A stretch of DNA of 64,000 nucleotides from Auanema rhodensis (Eukaryota; Nematoda; Chromadorea; Rhabditida; Rhabditidae). Under the pieces are notes generated by a model that saw nothing but the letters and a program-made list of their open reading frames with translations, made no database searches and had not been told where the DNA came from. The stretch lies in assembly GCA_964057225.1 (NCBI GenBank), contig OZ059899.1, forward strand, positions 7,626,001 through 7,690,000, given 5' to 3'. Both the position numbers and the translations under genes were made by a program. Shown in pieces: positions 26,601 to 38,880 of the stretch (positions within the stretch are counted from its first letter, which is position 1; each line of letters begins with the position of its first letter).

Positions 26601-28833
26601 ACAAAACATATTTATATAATATTTATTATAATCTTTTACTTACATTTGCAGGAGCAGCAAAACGGAATAATCTTTTGAGATCATCAGGGTTTGTAACTTG
26701 ATCAATTTTCTTCATTTCTTCAGTAACAGCAAAAGCTCTATCTACAGTTTCTTTAGCAGTTTTTGTTAATTGTTTTAATGTTTCGTGAGAAACAAGCGAA
26801 TCAATCTTACAAAAAAAAACATTTATAAATGAAATAACTTTTTATTCAATTACCTCAGCAAATGAAGTATGATTCACAGTTAATCGAGCATCTGCCATAA
26901 TAGCTCCAATACTATTGCTAGCTGTACATGAGTATAATCCTTCGTATTGACGAGTAGCATGTGGTATAGTAACTTCATTTCCATCAGCAGATATCTAAAT
27001 CAAATGTTTTAATTTGAATAAGTAATTATTTCAAATTAAACTTACTATAAATCTTCCGGCACTAGGTTTAATAACAGTTCCTTCAAAGAACCAGGTCAGA
27101 GATGGTTGAGGCACACCTCGAGCTCTACAACGGAATGTTACCTGAAATTAGGCTGATAAACTAGATTTTCATTAAAACTTTAACATACAGGTTGTCCAAG
27201 GTTTGCAGTAGTTGCTACAGGTGCATCAACGATAGTAGGTGGAACACTAGCAACCAATTGAAGACGTACAGTATGTTCAACTCTTCCATGAATATTTACT
27301 CCACTACATGAATAACTATAAAATTATGTTTAAATATTATAGAGAAAGAATAATGTACCTTCCTACATCACCTTCTAAAAATGGAAAAATTTTAAGCATC
27401 GTATTGCCATTAGTTAATTCATATTTTTTTGAATTTTCAATTGTCTAAATATGTAAATATAATTACTTACAATAATTATTTAAAAACATACTTGTCTACG
27501 ATGTTGCCAAGTAATCACAGGTTCAGGATCTCCTTTAATTTCACAAAATACTTTAACAACAGTTCCTTCTCTTAAATTGATTATTAAATATAAATATTTA
27601 TAAGAATGACCTTACCTATGAGCACTATCTTTAGGTTTGTGTTGGAAATATGGAGATTTTCCATTACTATGGCGACGATATGTAGTGTGTCTTACATCTC
27701 TATTAAAAAATTATATTAATTATATTAATTTTAATAAAATATCAAACCTTTTATGGATAGGCTCATAATCATATGCACAGCTTATTACATGCAAATTTTC
27801 ACTTCCAATTGGTAATACAATCTCACCAGCTTTTGTATGTTCAAAATCACTTACGTATACTTCTTGTTTTCTGAATATATTTCATATTTTATCAAATATT
27901 TAATATAATTTTACTTTCGAACTAAGACTACAGATGCTCCATCAATTGGTTCACAGAAAATAAGCATATTTTCATCTTTAATCTCTTTTCTTGGACTTGT
28001 ACAGTACATCGCTCCATCTTCAACCTTAACAAATATATTTAAAATGTATTTTAATTAGTTAAAGACATACGTCATCCATGCTAATGCTACGTAGCTCAAT
28101 TGGATAAAAGCATGTTGCATCAGATCCATATAAGTTCAATGCTTCAGCTAACCATTGTATTCTTAACAAATAATTTTAGTTAAGAATAAACGATTATTAG
28201 CTATACCTGCAATCGCAATTCCATGGATTTGCATGTAATCGAAGAATGGCCAATTTATGATTATTAGAGAATGTTCCTTCATATAAAGTACTAATACTGT
28301 TTTTTGAAAAATCTAGTTGCACTAGATCGTGTAGAAAAGAGAAGACTTTACGATCTATACGTTGAATTCGATTGAAAGCCAAATCAAGAGACACAAGAGG
28401 TGATGGCTTAGATGCCAAGGAAAGAACATAAGCCAATCGGTTATGCGAAAGAACAAGACGTCTAAGATTTGGAGCAAAATCCAAAATATTCTAAATATAT
28501 TATTATAATTAATATATTAATATTTTATTTTTATTTTTACCTCATCTACATGATTAATATCATTATCAGTTAAGATTAAATTACGCAGTTGAGGAAGATT
28601 AGCAACATCTGTTATCAAAAGTTGTGTTAATTTATTTCCTTTCAATATAACAGATTGAATATCTTTTGGAATTTCAAGTGGAAACGATGTAAAACCTAAA
28701 TATTTAATTTAATTTTGTTATAATTATATATTTTACCAGAATTAGCACAATCAGCAGTGTTTCCAAGACATTTACATTTTTCAGGACATGCCGTCACTGA
28801 TATGGCCAATATGGCCAAGCCAATTAATAACAT
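23662..28833 (-). CDS. pxn: peroxidasin (LRR, Ig, haem peroxidase), basement-membrane enzyme
   Basis: Secreted haem peroxidase of the peroxidasin family, which forms sulfilimine cross-links in collagen IV; C. elegans has pxn-1 and pxn-2. The start at 28833 gives a signal peptide ([15 protein letters not shown]), 11 bases after a TTTAAG acceptor. Then come an LRR N-cap (CPEKCKCLG), leucine-rich repeats ([30 protein letters not shown]) and a C-cap (NPWNCDC). Two Ig domains follow ([36 protein letters not shown] to [10 protein letters not shown]), with about 30-residue strands between. The peroxidase domain has the distal His/Asp in FQWGQWTDHDLTF, the Arg/Glu in [12 protein letters not shown] and the proximal His in [13 protein letters not shown]. 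It ends [20 protein letters not shown] without a von Willebrand C module. About 25 exons, roughly 1,200 residues. Confidence 0.95.
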
Positions 28834-31800
28834 CAGCTTTAATACTTAAAATAAAAAAAATAATTATACATAAAAACAATAAAAAATAAACATAAACGCA
28901 ATATTTTTTTATAAAAAAAAATAAGAAAATCATTTTTAATTTGAAATCGATTAGAGCGGTTGTATTATTAGAACATTAACTCATGTATCATAATAGAAAT
29001 ATAATATAAATATTAAATAAATGTTAACTATATTCTATATATAGTTAAGAAATAATTCAATTCAATTCGAACTATGTATGTGATACATGCAAATTTCTGA
29101 AGCGTTCCAAAAGATAAATCATCTTGAAATAAGGGAGTTGTGAAACGACCATTAATCTTGTGAAATACACAAACAAAGACATTGTGAATATTTTTTCAAT
29201 TGTCATACGGTAGCTGTTTCAAACATTAAGAGAATGAAATGAAGTGAAATGTCAGAACTGAACTGAATTTTGGATGAAAAAGAAAATGGGAGAAGGGTTG
29301 ATTATGAGGGAAAAACGTAGTTGAACTTTCGACTGTCTCTCACTTTCGTATATTTCTCTCATTTTTTTATTTCGAAAAGAGCAAGAAGCAGATATATAAT
29401 GATGATGCAATCCGTAGACAGGAATACAACTGCAGACAAGAACTGATGAATGATATGAAAAAAGAGTCAATTGCCCTCTGAAGCTGATAGAGGATGATGA
29501 ATGTGCTATAGTAGATAGTTCCAGGTATCTCTTTGAGCAAGTCAATGAGCAGAATATGTTAGTCACGCCTCCTTGTCCTTTAGTTTGAACAGAGAAGTAG
29601 AACAAAATTGTTTTTCTCTATAATCTATATCAAATACATAATATATAACTAATTTACACTATAGAACATATTATATATATACAGTTATATGCTCGAAGGA
29701 CAACAGATGGCTTTTGTGAGTTTTGAACAGAGATACATCTATGTAATGTATTTGATATACCTAAATAGTAATCACACATAACTTACTAGCTCAACTTGAG
29801 GAGCACAGATGGCCATCAGCATTCCGCTGCTGTTGCTTCTGCCCGTTTTACCGCTTGCCGACGCCATACCTACCGTTGTATGACCTATCATTCTATCTAT
29901 CTATTAGAAATTAAAGTAAAATATCAAATAAAATTAATATTTTTTGATGAATCTTTCCGAATTCCGGAAGATATTACAAGAAATTCATGAAACAAGTGGA
30001 TATCTATACTGAGAACTCTCAACATTTGCCTTTTTCTTTTGTTCAAAGAAAATTAAAAAAATTGGATAACTGCCTTCATTGTTAAGTGTTGATTCCATTC
30101 ATTTGTCACATAACCTTTTCTTTAGCTATTCAATAGAACATTCAGTTTGTTCTGATTGTTCAATGAATTACCTTAATTTTATAAAATTAAAACTTTAAAT
30201 GAAGATAGTAAATATTATTTTATATTTTATAAATATATTATATTATAATTATAAATTTTTAAAATTTAAAAATTATTGATTCTGAACTAAAATCTATTTA
30301 TATAGCATATCCTTGGGAAATAAGCTTTATTAAAGCATATTCTTTGTAAGGAAATAGCTCAAGGACAATGTATCCTTATTACCAACGAAGCGAGAAAACT
30401 AATTTAAGGACGGCATAGTCATCATTTCCGTTCTCGTCAAACATTGAAATTTCAAATTCAAATTCAGATATGACAGTTGAACTTTTTTCTTTTTTTTTTT
30501 AATTATTTTATATAAATTAAATATATGTTTATATACTATATACTATATATATCTTGACTATTAGATATTTGTATTTAGAGAATGACCATATGAGTATGAA
30601 CATGAAGATGATGATGGTGTCCTCGTCTATTCTCGACTCTAAATCTTACATTTATCCTTCTTCAATTCTTTTCTTTAATACACTTCTTGGCAAGGTCATA
30701 CATGGACATTGAAACATCTTACCTGTAGTAATTCAAAACTCATAGACTCCACCTATTTATTTTTCTTCAATAAAAACAAAACAAAAATTTATGAATTAAC
30801 GTTTACATAGTAATTAAAGAATAATTTATATATTTTCTTAATATTTTACATTTTGTTAGTTTGTATTTCATTTAACAGCTAGTAAAACGATTTTACCGTC
30901 TTTTCTTTGACTTTTTTTTCTTTTTTTTCTCCGCATGAGATTATAACGAACTAGTTATATAAGCAAAACAAGCTTATACAAATTGTAAAGCAAGTAGTAA
31001 TAGTAATAATACTATAACATCATCATTTTTACAATTTAACAAAAGATTTTGTACTCTCTTATATTTTTTCTTATAACTTTAAGAAAATTTCTTTTATATT
31101 TCTATATATTAGATAAATTAACTGTTTTTTTATTTTATAATTCAAAATAAGTAGTAATCTCGAATACATCATTAACATGAACTGAACAATCAGAATCAAG
31201 TGAGAATATCGAGAAGTGACTTTTTACCTTTTACCTCAACTCATTCTCATTCTTAATTACTGTCAGCTTGACAGCCCTTATAAAGCAGTCTAGCGCTACA
31301 TCAGTTACTCCTTTTCATTACCGTCATCATCATCCTCGGCTTTCACGTTTTTTGAATTTACGAGTTTCTGCCGTCTCAATCTCAATTACAATGCAGCTTC
31401 CTTCCTACTACATATGACCTCAACCGTATTATGATGTTGCCCATTCAACGTGGCACACACAATTATCTAGGAATATGGAACAGGCTGACTTTGGCTACAT
31501 GTGCAGGTCATCTGTCTCTTTCTTAGCCAAAAACCGCAATCTTCGTTGTGGTTATCGTTGTAGGCAAATTGACACGCAGTAAGAATAAATTCGTACATCA
31601 TGAAATTTCTCCAGCAGTCCTGATCACCATCATCATTGGCATTATCTTCTGCAATTCTGAATTCTTGGCCTTCAACGTTTTTTTTTGTGTAATTCCTGTT
31701 ATTAAAACTTTTCGTTCACGTTTCCGCCTTTTCTTTACTGTTTAGCGCAGTTTCTGATGTTTTTCATTTCCGTTTACTTGAATGATATATGTAAATAGGA

Positions 31801-33572
31801 TACTTTCATATATACCGCTTAGGTGTGGTAAATGTCAACTCATCTAATCTTAGTTTCTCATCCATTTCCATTTCTATTCATCAGAATATGCCTTAACGAT
31901 GATTGAATTTGCTTCAGTTTTCTCTGGCAACTCACGGCAGCTGATACGGTAATTATGCGCTTGAGATGACACCAAGCTATTCAGATATTTGATATTTCTT
32001 GTCTTCTCGTCCATTCAAAAGATTTTTCTCGCATCATAGATCACCAATACCCTTTTTATACTATTATAGTTAAATACATATACATATAGTAATATAACTG
32101 TAAAAGAACCATATGTCTAAACAATTAAGAATAGCAACGGTTCACCGATTAAGTTATGATTGTACTCAAAACAACATGGTTCATAACATTTCATGATTTC
32201 TAAAAACCTCAAAATAAGTTTAAGTCCTTGCATTACTTCTTATAATTAATTTCTTATAATTATGAATATTCTTTTTGTTGTTTTTGGCCTTTTTTTTTCT
32301 TTTATTTTTCTTTGATACTAACGACACCTTACATCTCTTTCTCGTCAGTTCAATTACCGACATATGTATTTCTTCCGAAGAATAATGGTATGAAGACCAT
32401 AAAGAAACAACTAAGAGAAACCTAGTAACAGATATATTCTTTCTGAAACATCCGAAAGAGGTTTTTACCATAATTAGTGTGTAGATGTGTGAGTACATGT
32501 CAGTTCTTTACTATATGTAACCACATATTATCTCTACTTTTCTCATTATAATATATTAAGAAAAGATGTTATTCTCATCTTTATAACTGAAAAATCTTTT
32601 TTATTTACAAATTTTTTCAAAAAATATTCTTATTTTCTTATATAATAATGAAAAATAGTTTACTAATATAATATGTTAGCTATGATGCATGTTTTGTCAT
32701 TTATTTTCAAAAGTATATCTGGATTTCTATCATTGTAGTTAGCCATTATCCTCGTAAACGTTAAAAACATATCAAAAATGTCTGTAAAATCAACATTGTG
32801 ACAGATGTTTGCCTTTTTCTTTTCTGAAATTCCCTTATTTATTGGTGAGGAAACGTGAAGATATAATAGTTCCGGTAGATGTATTCTGATGTTGGGCAAT
32901 TGCCGATGGATCATGTCCAGAAGAAAGTGATCGGAAAAGAACTGTGAAAGATTGAAGGCAACAACTAAAAAGAAAAAATGTAAGGAAGATCTATGAAAGT
33001 GTTATGCATAAGCCACATGCCTATTCCCTTCACTTTTTTTCTTTTCTATATAGAAAAATGAAAAGTTTGTCTTTCCTTAATCGGAAGATTTCCTTTTCGC
33101 CGTTCTAACTCATTCCATCTCATCCTCCTATCGTTTTCTCTAGAATTAAGACAAGTTGAAACCTTGAAACTGTCAGTCAATCTTTTTAAATAGACTTCAA
33201 AATACAAAAATTTCAACTTTCCTTGAGGCATTCGTCAGCCATCTTTTTATGAAATATGCCGAATAGTACTTTGACAACTAATAAGTAGTCTGTCAAAGAA
33301 CTCAATCGAGATTTTCAATCTGGCCATTCCATTTGCAACAACTGATTGACGACAGTTTCTTACATTTGTCACAATTTGGCCCTGATGTATGCTGATGTTA
33401 GTAAAAAATGTCCATAATAGGCTGGTTTTCTCAGCTTTCAGTAACTGCTGTTTCCATATATTTAGCCGAATGTCAATCAAACTGCCATGTGTTTTCCTTG
33501 ATACCCAAGATCTATTTGAGAATTTTTTTCCAAATCGCATGTTCAATTCTTTTTTTAAATTGTTATATTACA

Positions 33573-33619
<47 letters not shown>
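33573..33619. repeat. (AT)n microsatellite
   Basis: About 47 bases of alternating T and A in the divergent region upstream of the ZP gene. Confidence 0.96.
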
Positions 33620-33623
<4 letters not shown>

Positions 33624-34387
33624 TAACTATAGATATAATAAATGGACTGATATCAAAATATATTCATACCCACATAGCTTCTTCACTAACTTTCTGAGTA
33701 TTACCTCTCAGTTACAGCTCAATAACAAATTATATTTGTTGTTTCAGATCCTTTCTACTACTTTTGGCATAATAATACACAAATAAACAAAAGCACTTTG
33801 ATTATAACAGCTTCTTCTCTTCACTGTTCCTCTTTCTTGTAATATTATATGTCAATATACCTTTAAGATCCGGTGACCTAGTACCTCTAGATGTCTGTCT
33901 TCACGTAACTATTCTTCTCAAATTCCATCATATGAAAACACATTCTTATCCTCTAAATTTAATTCTAAACCCTTAAATACTACTACAAGAATCCAAGTCT
34001 TATGCATATTATCCACAAGATCACTATTTTCCCGTTATATTGACCTTCTCTACCATTTTCATGATTTTCTTCTGAACTTCTTCATGACTTCCAGCAGATA
34101 GAGGTCGTCGTACAGGAGACATTTCCACTTGACTGACTTTCTTGAGTTATATTCTTGCCATTTGAAGAAAAAAAGAAAGAGAACTTACATCATCATAGCG
34201 AGTTATAAAAAATCTTCGATAGATATTCAATTTCAATAGTTCAATTGAATTTCATTCATCCATTATAAACAACATACAACTTAAAATTATAATTTCTTCA
34301 TTTAGCAATAGTTCAGTGTATAATATTCTTCACACTATATGTGTGATATATAGTAAGAATACATATGCGAATATTTGAAAATCATAC

Positions 34388-34393
<6 letters not shown>

Positions 34394-34440
<47 letters not shown>
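34394..34440. repeat. (CT)n microsatellite
   Basis: About 47 bases of CT dinucleotides followed by a short GT run, 1.2 kb upstream of the ZP-domain gene. Confidence 0.96.
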
Positions 34441-34447
<7 letters not shown>

Positions 34448-35650
34448 AACTTATAGGAGTATTCTTTTAATTTTCTTTAAATTTCAAAGTTTAAACAAAT
34501 ATATTTTTTATTTTGTGATTCTTTTTTAACTAATCTTAGCCTATTTCACATAAACAAGAATATTCAATTTTTCTATAATGTTCTCAAGATCAGGATGTCA
34601 TGACTGTGAACGTGACACTTCTTCTGAATTTCATCATTTTGCTCTAAAGAATTAAAAAAATAGTTTATTATGAAAACGTTTCCTATTTTAATTAGCAATT
34701 TATATAAATTTATTTAATTATATTATATAAATTATAGTATTAGTACAATTTATACAATATTTTCTTACTATTCTAACTGTCTGTACTATACACTTATTAT
34801 TCTTTTTAAAGAAAGAGAAAATAGAAAGTAAAGCGGAAAAGGAAAGTTTTTTTTCAGATGAATTTATTTTCTTTTGTACAACTTTTGCTGAAAGCTAATT
34901 ATATAGATCAGGCTTTTAATATTAGTTATAAGCAACTCTTGCTGGTGGTTATAGGAAATCCAGCTTGATTCTTCCGACTGATCGCATTTCGAACAACCTA
35001 AGTTTTAAAGATCATACAAAATTTTCATGTCCTACAACTTGTCAAAGCTATTATCCTATGACTATTCTCACAGATCGTCAAAAGCTGAAATTCGAAATTC
35101 TTTTCGATTTTAAAAAATACTAGAAGTCAACTATATATTCCCTGTTAATATAATTTGATTACTTAAACTATCTGGATAAAACTTATCAGATCAAAATTAT
35201 TTTTTGATGTTTATAATATTTAAATATTTCAAATATTAAAATTAATTTCAAATACTGTTTATATGCATAGTAAACTAATATTTACTCACTTATTTTATAT
35301 ATTTGAATTGTGCATGCCTGTGTTCAAAGTAGTTCTCCTACTATTACCTTGACCAATTTAACAACTGTTATTTCATTTCATGAATGTACTATATCTTAAA
35401 GATCTAAGTTCAAATATATGAAATACTGCTTTCAATCCAACTAAATTATATTCTTACATGGCATATTGTGTCGAGAGTATACCATATCATATATATTTTA
35501 CTTTTATTTTTTCACTTGTTCTATTTATTTTTACAATTGAAAAATATCACATTGATGTCTGATATTTTAAATTTATTTTTTAATCTACTTTTTTGATAAA
35601 ATTTCAATTTTATAGAATTATTAGCTGACAATTGGTCAAACACGTTTTGC

Positions 35651-38076
35651 ATGGGTTCTTGGAAGTATTCTACCGTATACTTCATATTACTTCTGTTCAT
35701 ACCAGTATGATAAATAAAAAATTGAAATTATTAATTATATTTATTAATATCTATTTCAGCCTTTAGTATATTGTGACTTTGAGAATAATGAAATAATTGG
35801 TCATCCAGAAATTTTATGTAATTCAGATACTATTGATATGCAATTCAAGACACGTAAACCGTTTACAGGTAAGATAACAAATCTTAACTATGTATATATA
35901 TATTTTAAATATGTTCTAGGTAAAGTATTTGTTAGGGGATATTATAATAATCCAGAATGTCGAGTCGATTATGGACGGAGAACCCGAGACGGTCGACCCG
36001 TTGGTGGCATACGCCTCAACCACGGAGCGTGTAATATGGATCGTCAAAGAATGGTTTGATATTAAGAATCCGTATATTTAAAAATGATATAAAATTCTTA
36101 TATAGTTGAAAGTATACTGCAAAATGCTTGAATTTTTTGAGAATCAACATAACCTACCGAGCAATTTATTAATCTAACAAGAAAAATGTTTTTAATCGGT
36201 TTCATCTAAATATTTAATTTTAAAAATTCTTTTTAAAAAAAAATATATATGCAATAAATTCAATCATAAAAGTTTTGATAGCTTATGTTCATAAATGTAA
36301 ATGAGAAGGTTCTGATCATTTCATTTACTATGTGATTTTTTTGATGAACGGTTGTATTTCAACATAATCAAATATTTTTTTAGATAACTCCAGAAGGAAT
36401 GATGTTTTCAACTGTTTTGATCATTAGTTTTCATCCAGTATGTCTATTTATTTTATTTTTATTATCAAAATCATTTCAGCTATTTGTTACTAAAATGGAT
36501 AAAGCTTATCATATCAAATGTATGTATCGAGAATCTGTACGAACAGTTCAAGCTGCTTTGGATGTTAGGTATGTATTTCATTATAACATATTAAACATAT
36601 AAATTATTATACATATGTATCTAAACAAAAATATAATAACGTAATATAACTGAATGAAAGCAAATTTGCGATAAATAAATGTTCGATAACTAATCCAACA
36701 TTACATATATGTATTGTACATATATATGTATAAATATAATATTTATATTCACATATATATAACTGTGTATGTAATTGATACTAAGTACTAATTCCTTATA
36801 AATACTTTTTTGATTTTACTTTCAATACAGTTTTCCCATCATTTCTATCAAGAATGGATTACTAAATGAAAATCTAGTGTTGTCATTTACTCTTTTCAAA
36901 TATATACATCCCATTTAAATCTGATAGAAATACTATATTCCAATGTTATACCTATTGAATATACTTTATTTTTTTATATGGTAAGAATATATTTCATATA
37001 TAATACTTTTGAACAAAAAAAAAGAAAAAAATTATTAATTATTTTCCTTATCCTCATATTTATTTTAGTGCATTACCTACGGAGGCTATTGAATCCGATG
37101 TACCGATGCCCACATGTACTTATACAATTCGAAAAGATTCTTTGGATGGACCAATTCTACAAATTGCAAGAGTTGGAGATCAAGTAGTACATCGCTGGCA
37201 ATGTGATTCAGGTTTGTTTTTTAATTTAAAAAAAAAAGAACTATGAATTCCAGATGAGTATGGTGTTCTTGTTCATAACTGCTTTGTGGAAGATGGACAT
37301 GGTCAAAAACATTTGATTATTGATGACAATGGGTATAATACATATTTGGTTCAGTATTCATTTCATGACTTAATAGATGTCATACTGATCGTCTTTTACT
37401 TGGAGATCCTACATATGTGGAAGCACTAAACATGGCTTATAGAGAATCGTTTGTTTTCAAATTTGCTGATCGTATTGATGTTCGCTTTCAATGTGAAATT
37501 CGTCTGTGTCTGAAAGATGATGGTGGATGTGATGGAATCACAGTAAGCTCCCTTTCATACTTTTGCAAATGCATTTTTGAAAATTCTAGCCACCTTTGTG
37601 TTATGAATCCAACAAGTTATTCCCTGAAGCTCCTGCCCTAAAAATGAACCAAACTGTAAGCTTTAATAATATCAGGATATATATTTCGATAATTTTGAAT
37701 ATAGATTGCTAAAAGGGCTCGAAGAGCAACAAAGATAGGTGATTTTATTTCACAAACAGTTTATGTAATGGATAAAGAAGATGGAGAAGAAAAACGAAAA
37801 GATTCAAAAAGTTAGTTAACTTCAAGATTTTATTTTGAACCACTCAAATGTTATAGGCTCTATAATGCCTTTAGAAGCAGCACCAGCTGTTTGTATGGCA
37901 CAGCGGTCACTAATCTTTCTGGCTACATGTATGTCCATGTCTCTATTACTATCTGGAACATTAGGATTATATATATTATACAAGAGATATTCTAGGTACA
38001 CATAACAGAAGTATAAAATTTAAAGAATTATTTCAGTTTCCCAACTACATTTCAAAAAGCAGCAAATTATTTTTGA
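35651..38076 (+). CDS. cuticlin-like ZP-domain transmembrane protein
   Basis: ZP-domain cuticle matrix protein of the nematode cuticlin (CUT/CUTL) type, 392 residues. Twelve exons whose summed length is a multiple of three: 35651-35704, 35760-35868, 35920-36053, 36384-36437, 36480-36568, 37069-37211, 37254-37332, 37377-37542, 37590-37655, 37705-37810, 37857-37995, 38037-38076. A signal peptide (STVYFILLLFIP) is followed directly by the ZP module (GHPEILCNSDTIDMQF, FTGKVFVRGYYNNPEC, then IQCxY-like HIKCMYRES; C-half CTYTIRKDSLDGP, HNCFVEDGHG, RFQCEIRLCLK). A basic cleavage site (AKRARRATK) precedes a membrane helix (SLIFLATCMSMSLLLSGTLG) and a short tail ending AANYF. Furin-like release of the ectodomain for cuticle assembly is expected from the family. 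An alternative acceptor-like TTTTATAG lies about 34 bases before the ATG. Confidence 0.9.
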
Positions 38077-38880
38077 ATAGGCTATAGATTTCGAATTAAT
38101 TATTATCACAATGATAACAAAATTTCTCAAAGAGATGCAATTACACTTTTTTTTCTTTTTCTTTTTTTCAAAAAGTTGTACATTGTAAATACGACATTGA
38201 GATGCAGGTTTCACTATGTTTTAATTTGTTTTGTTCACTGAATCTCGACCGAATGTTTTTTTATTTAAACTGTATCGCCCAACTCAAAAAAGATTATAAA
38301 ATAAAATGAGGAAGGTGTTTTGTTTTTCAATAATTCAACAAAGATTTTATGTAAATGTTCTACCTTTAGATATGTACATTACAATATTTTTTATATTGAA
38401 AATAAAGAAATTTAAAAAAAAGAAATGTTATACAAGAAATTCATGAAATGGAATTGAAAAGTACCAATTTGCATCAAATTTTCGATTTTCATTAAGTTTA
38501 TAGCAATAAAAGTATCAACAAATACTATTATACACCTTCAAGATCTAGCAAATAATATTCCAAAATGAAGAATTAACATTAGAACATTAACACAAATAAT
38601 GTAAACCAATTATATGACTTTAGTATTATGCCACATAAATTCATGGTTAAGTTTCTTGAAACCTTATTTATAACTTTTATTTAACGTCAACAAAACTCAT
38701 TTATTATAAAGATTTTGACGATTTTTCACATATTCCTAGAAAACATTGTATATAACAGAATAAAAAATGGAGATCATCTCTAAAAATGTGGTTGAACCGT
38801 TGCAATCACCCAAAAACCAATCCAGCATGTATTGATAAGAATAAGAACTGACCAGAATGCAGTTCCAACTATTATTAGTC
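38077..38880. other. convergent 3' region
   Basis: Spacer between the converging ZP and Integrator genes, holding both 3' UTRs. AATAAA/ATAAAA-type strings occur near 38300 and 38400. No further gene is visible. Confidence 0.6.

Larger units (their letters stand above)
28834..35650. other. 6.8-kb divergent intergenic region
   Basis: It lies between the 5' ends of peroxidasin (minus) and the ZP gene (plus), so it should hold both promoters. Less AT-rich patches occur around 29370-29620, 31190-31990 and 32660-33560. Short ORFs on both strands are unrecognised. A CT tract (34394-34440) and an AT tract (33573-33619) are present. No RNA gene or transposon end was identified. Confidence 0.55.

Noticed and set aside
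29252-29605. 117-codon minus-strand ORF upstream of peroxidasin
   Set aside because: No recognisable domain, no clear splice partners, and it sits in the promoter-side flank; Ser/Phe-rich composition is typical of chance frames here.
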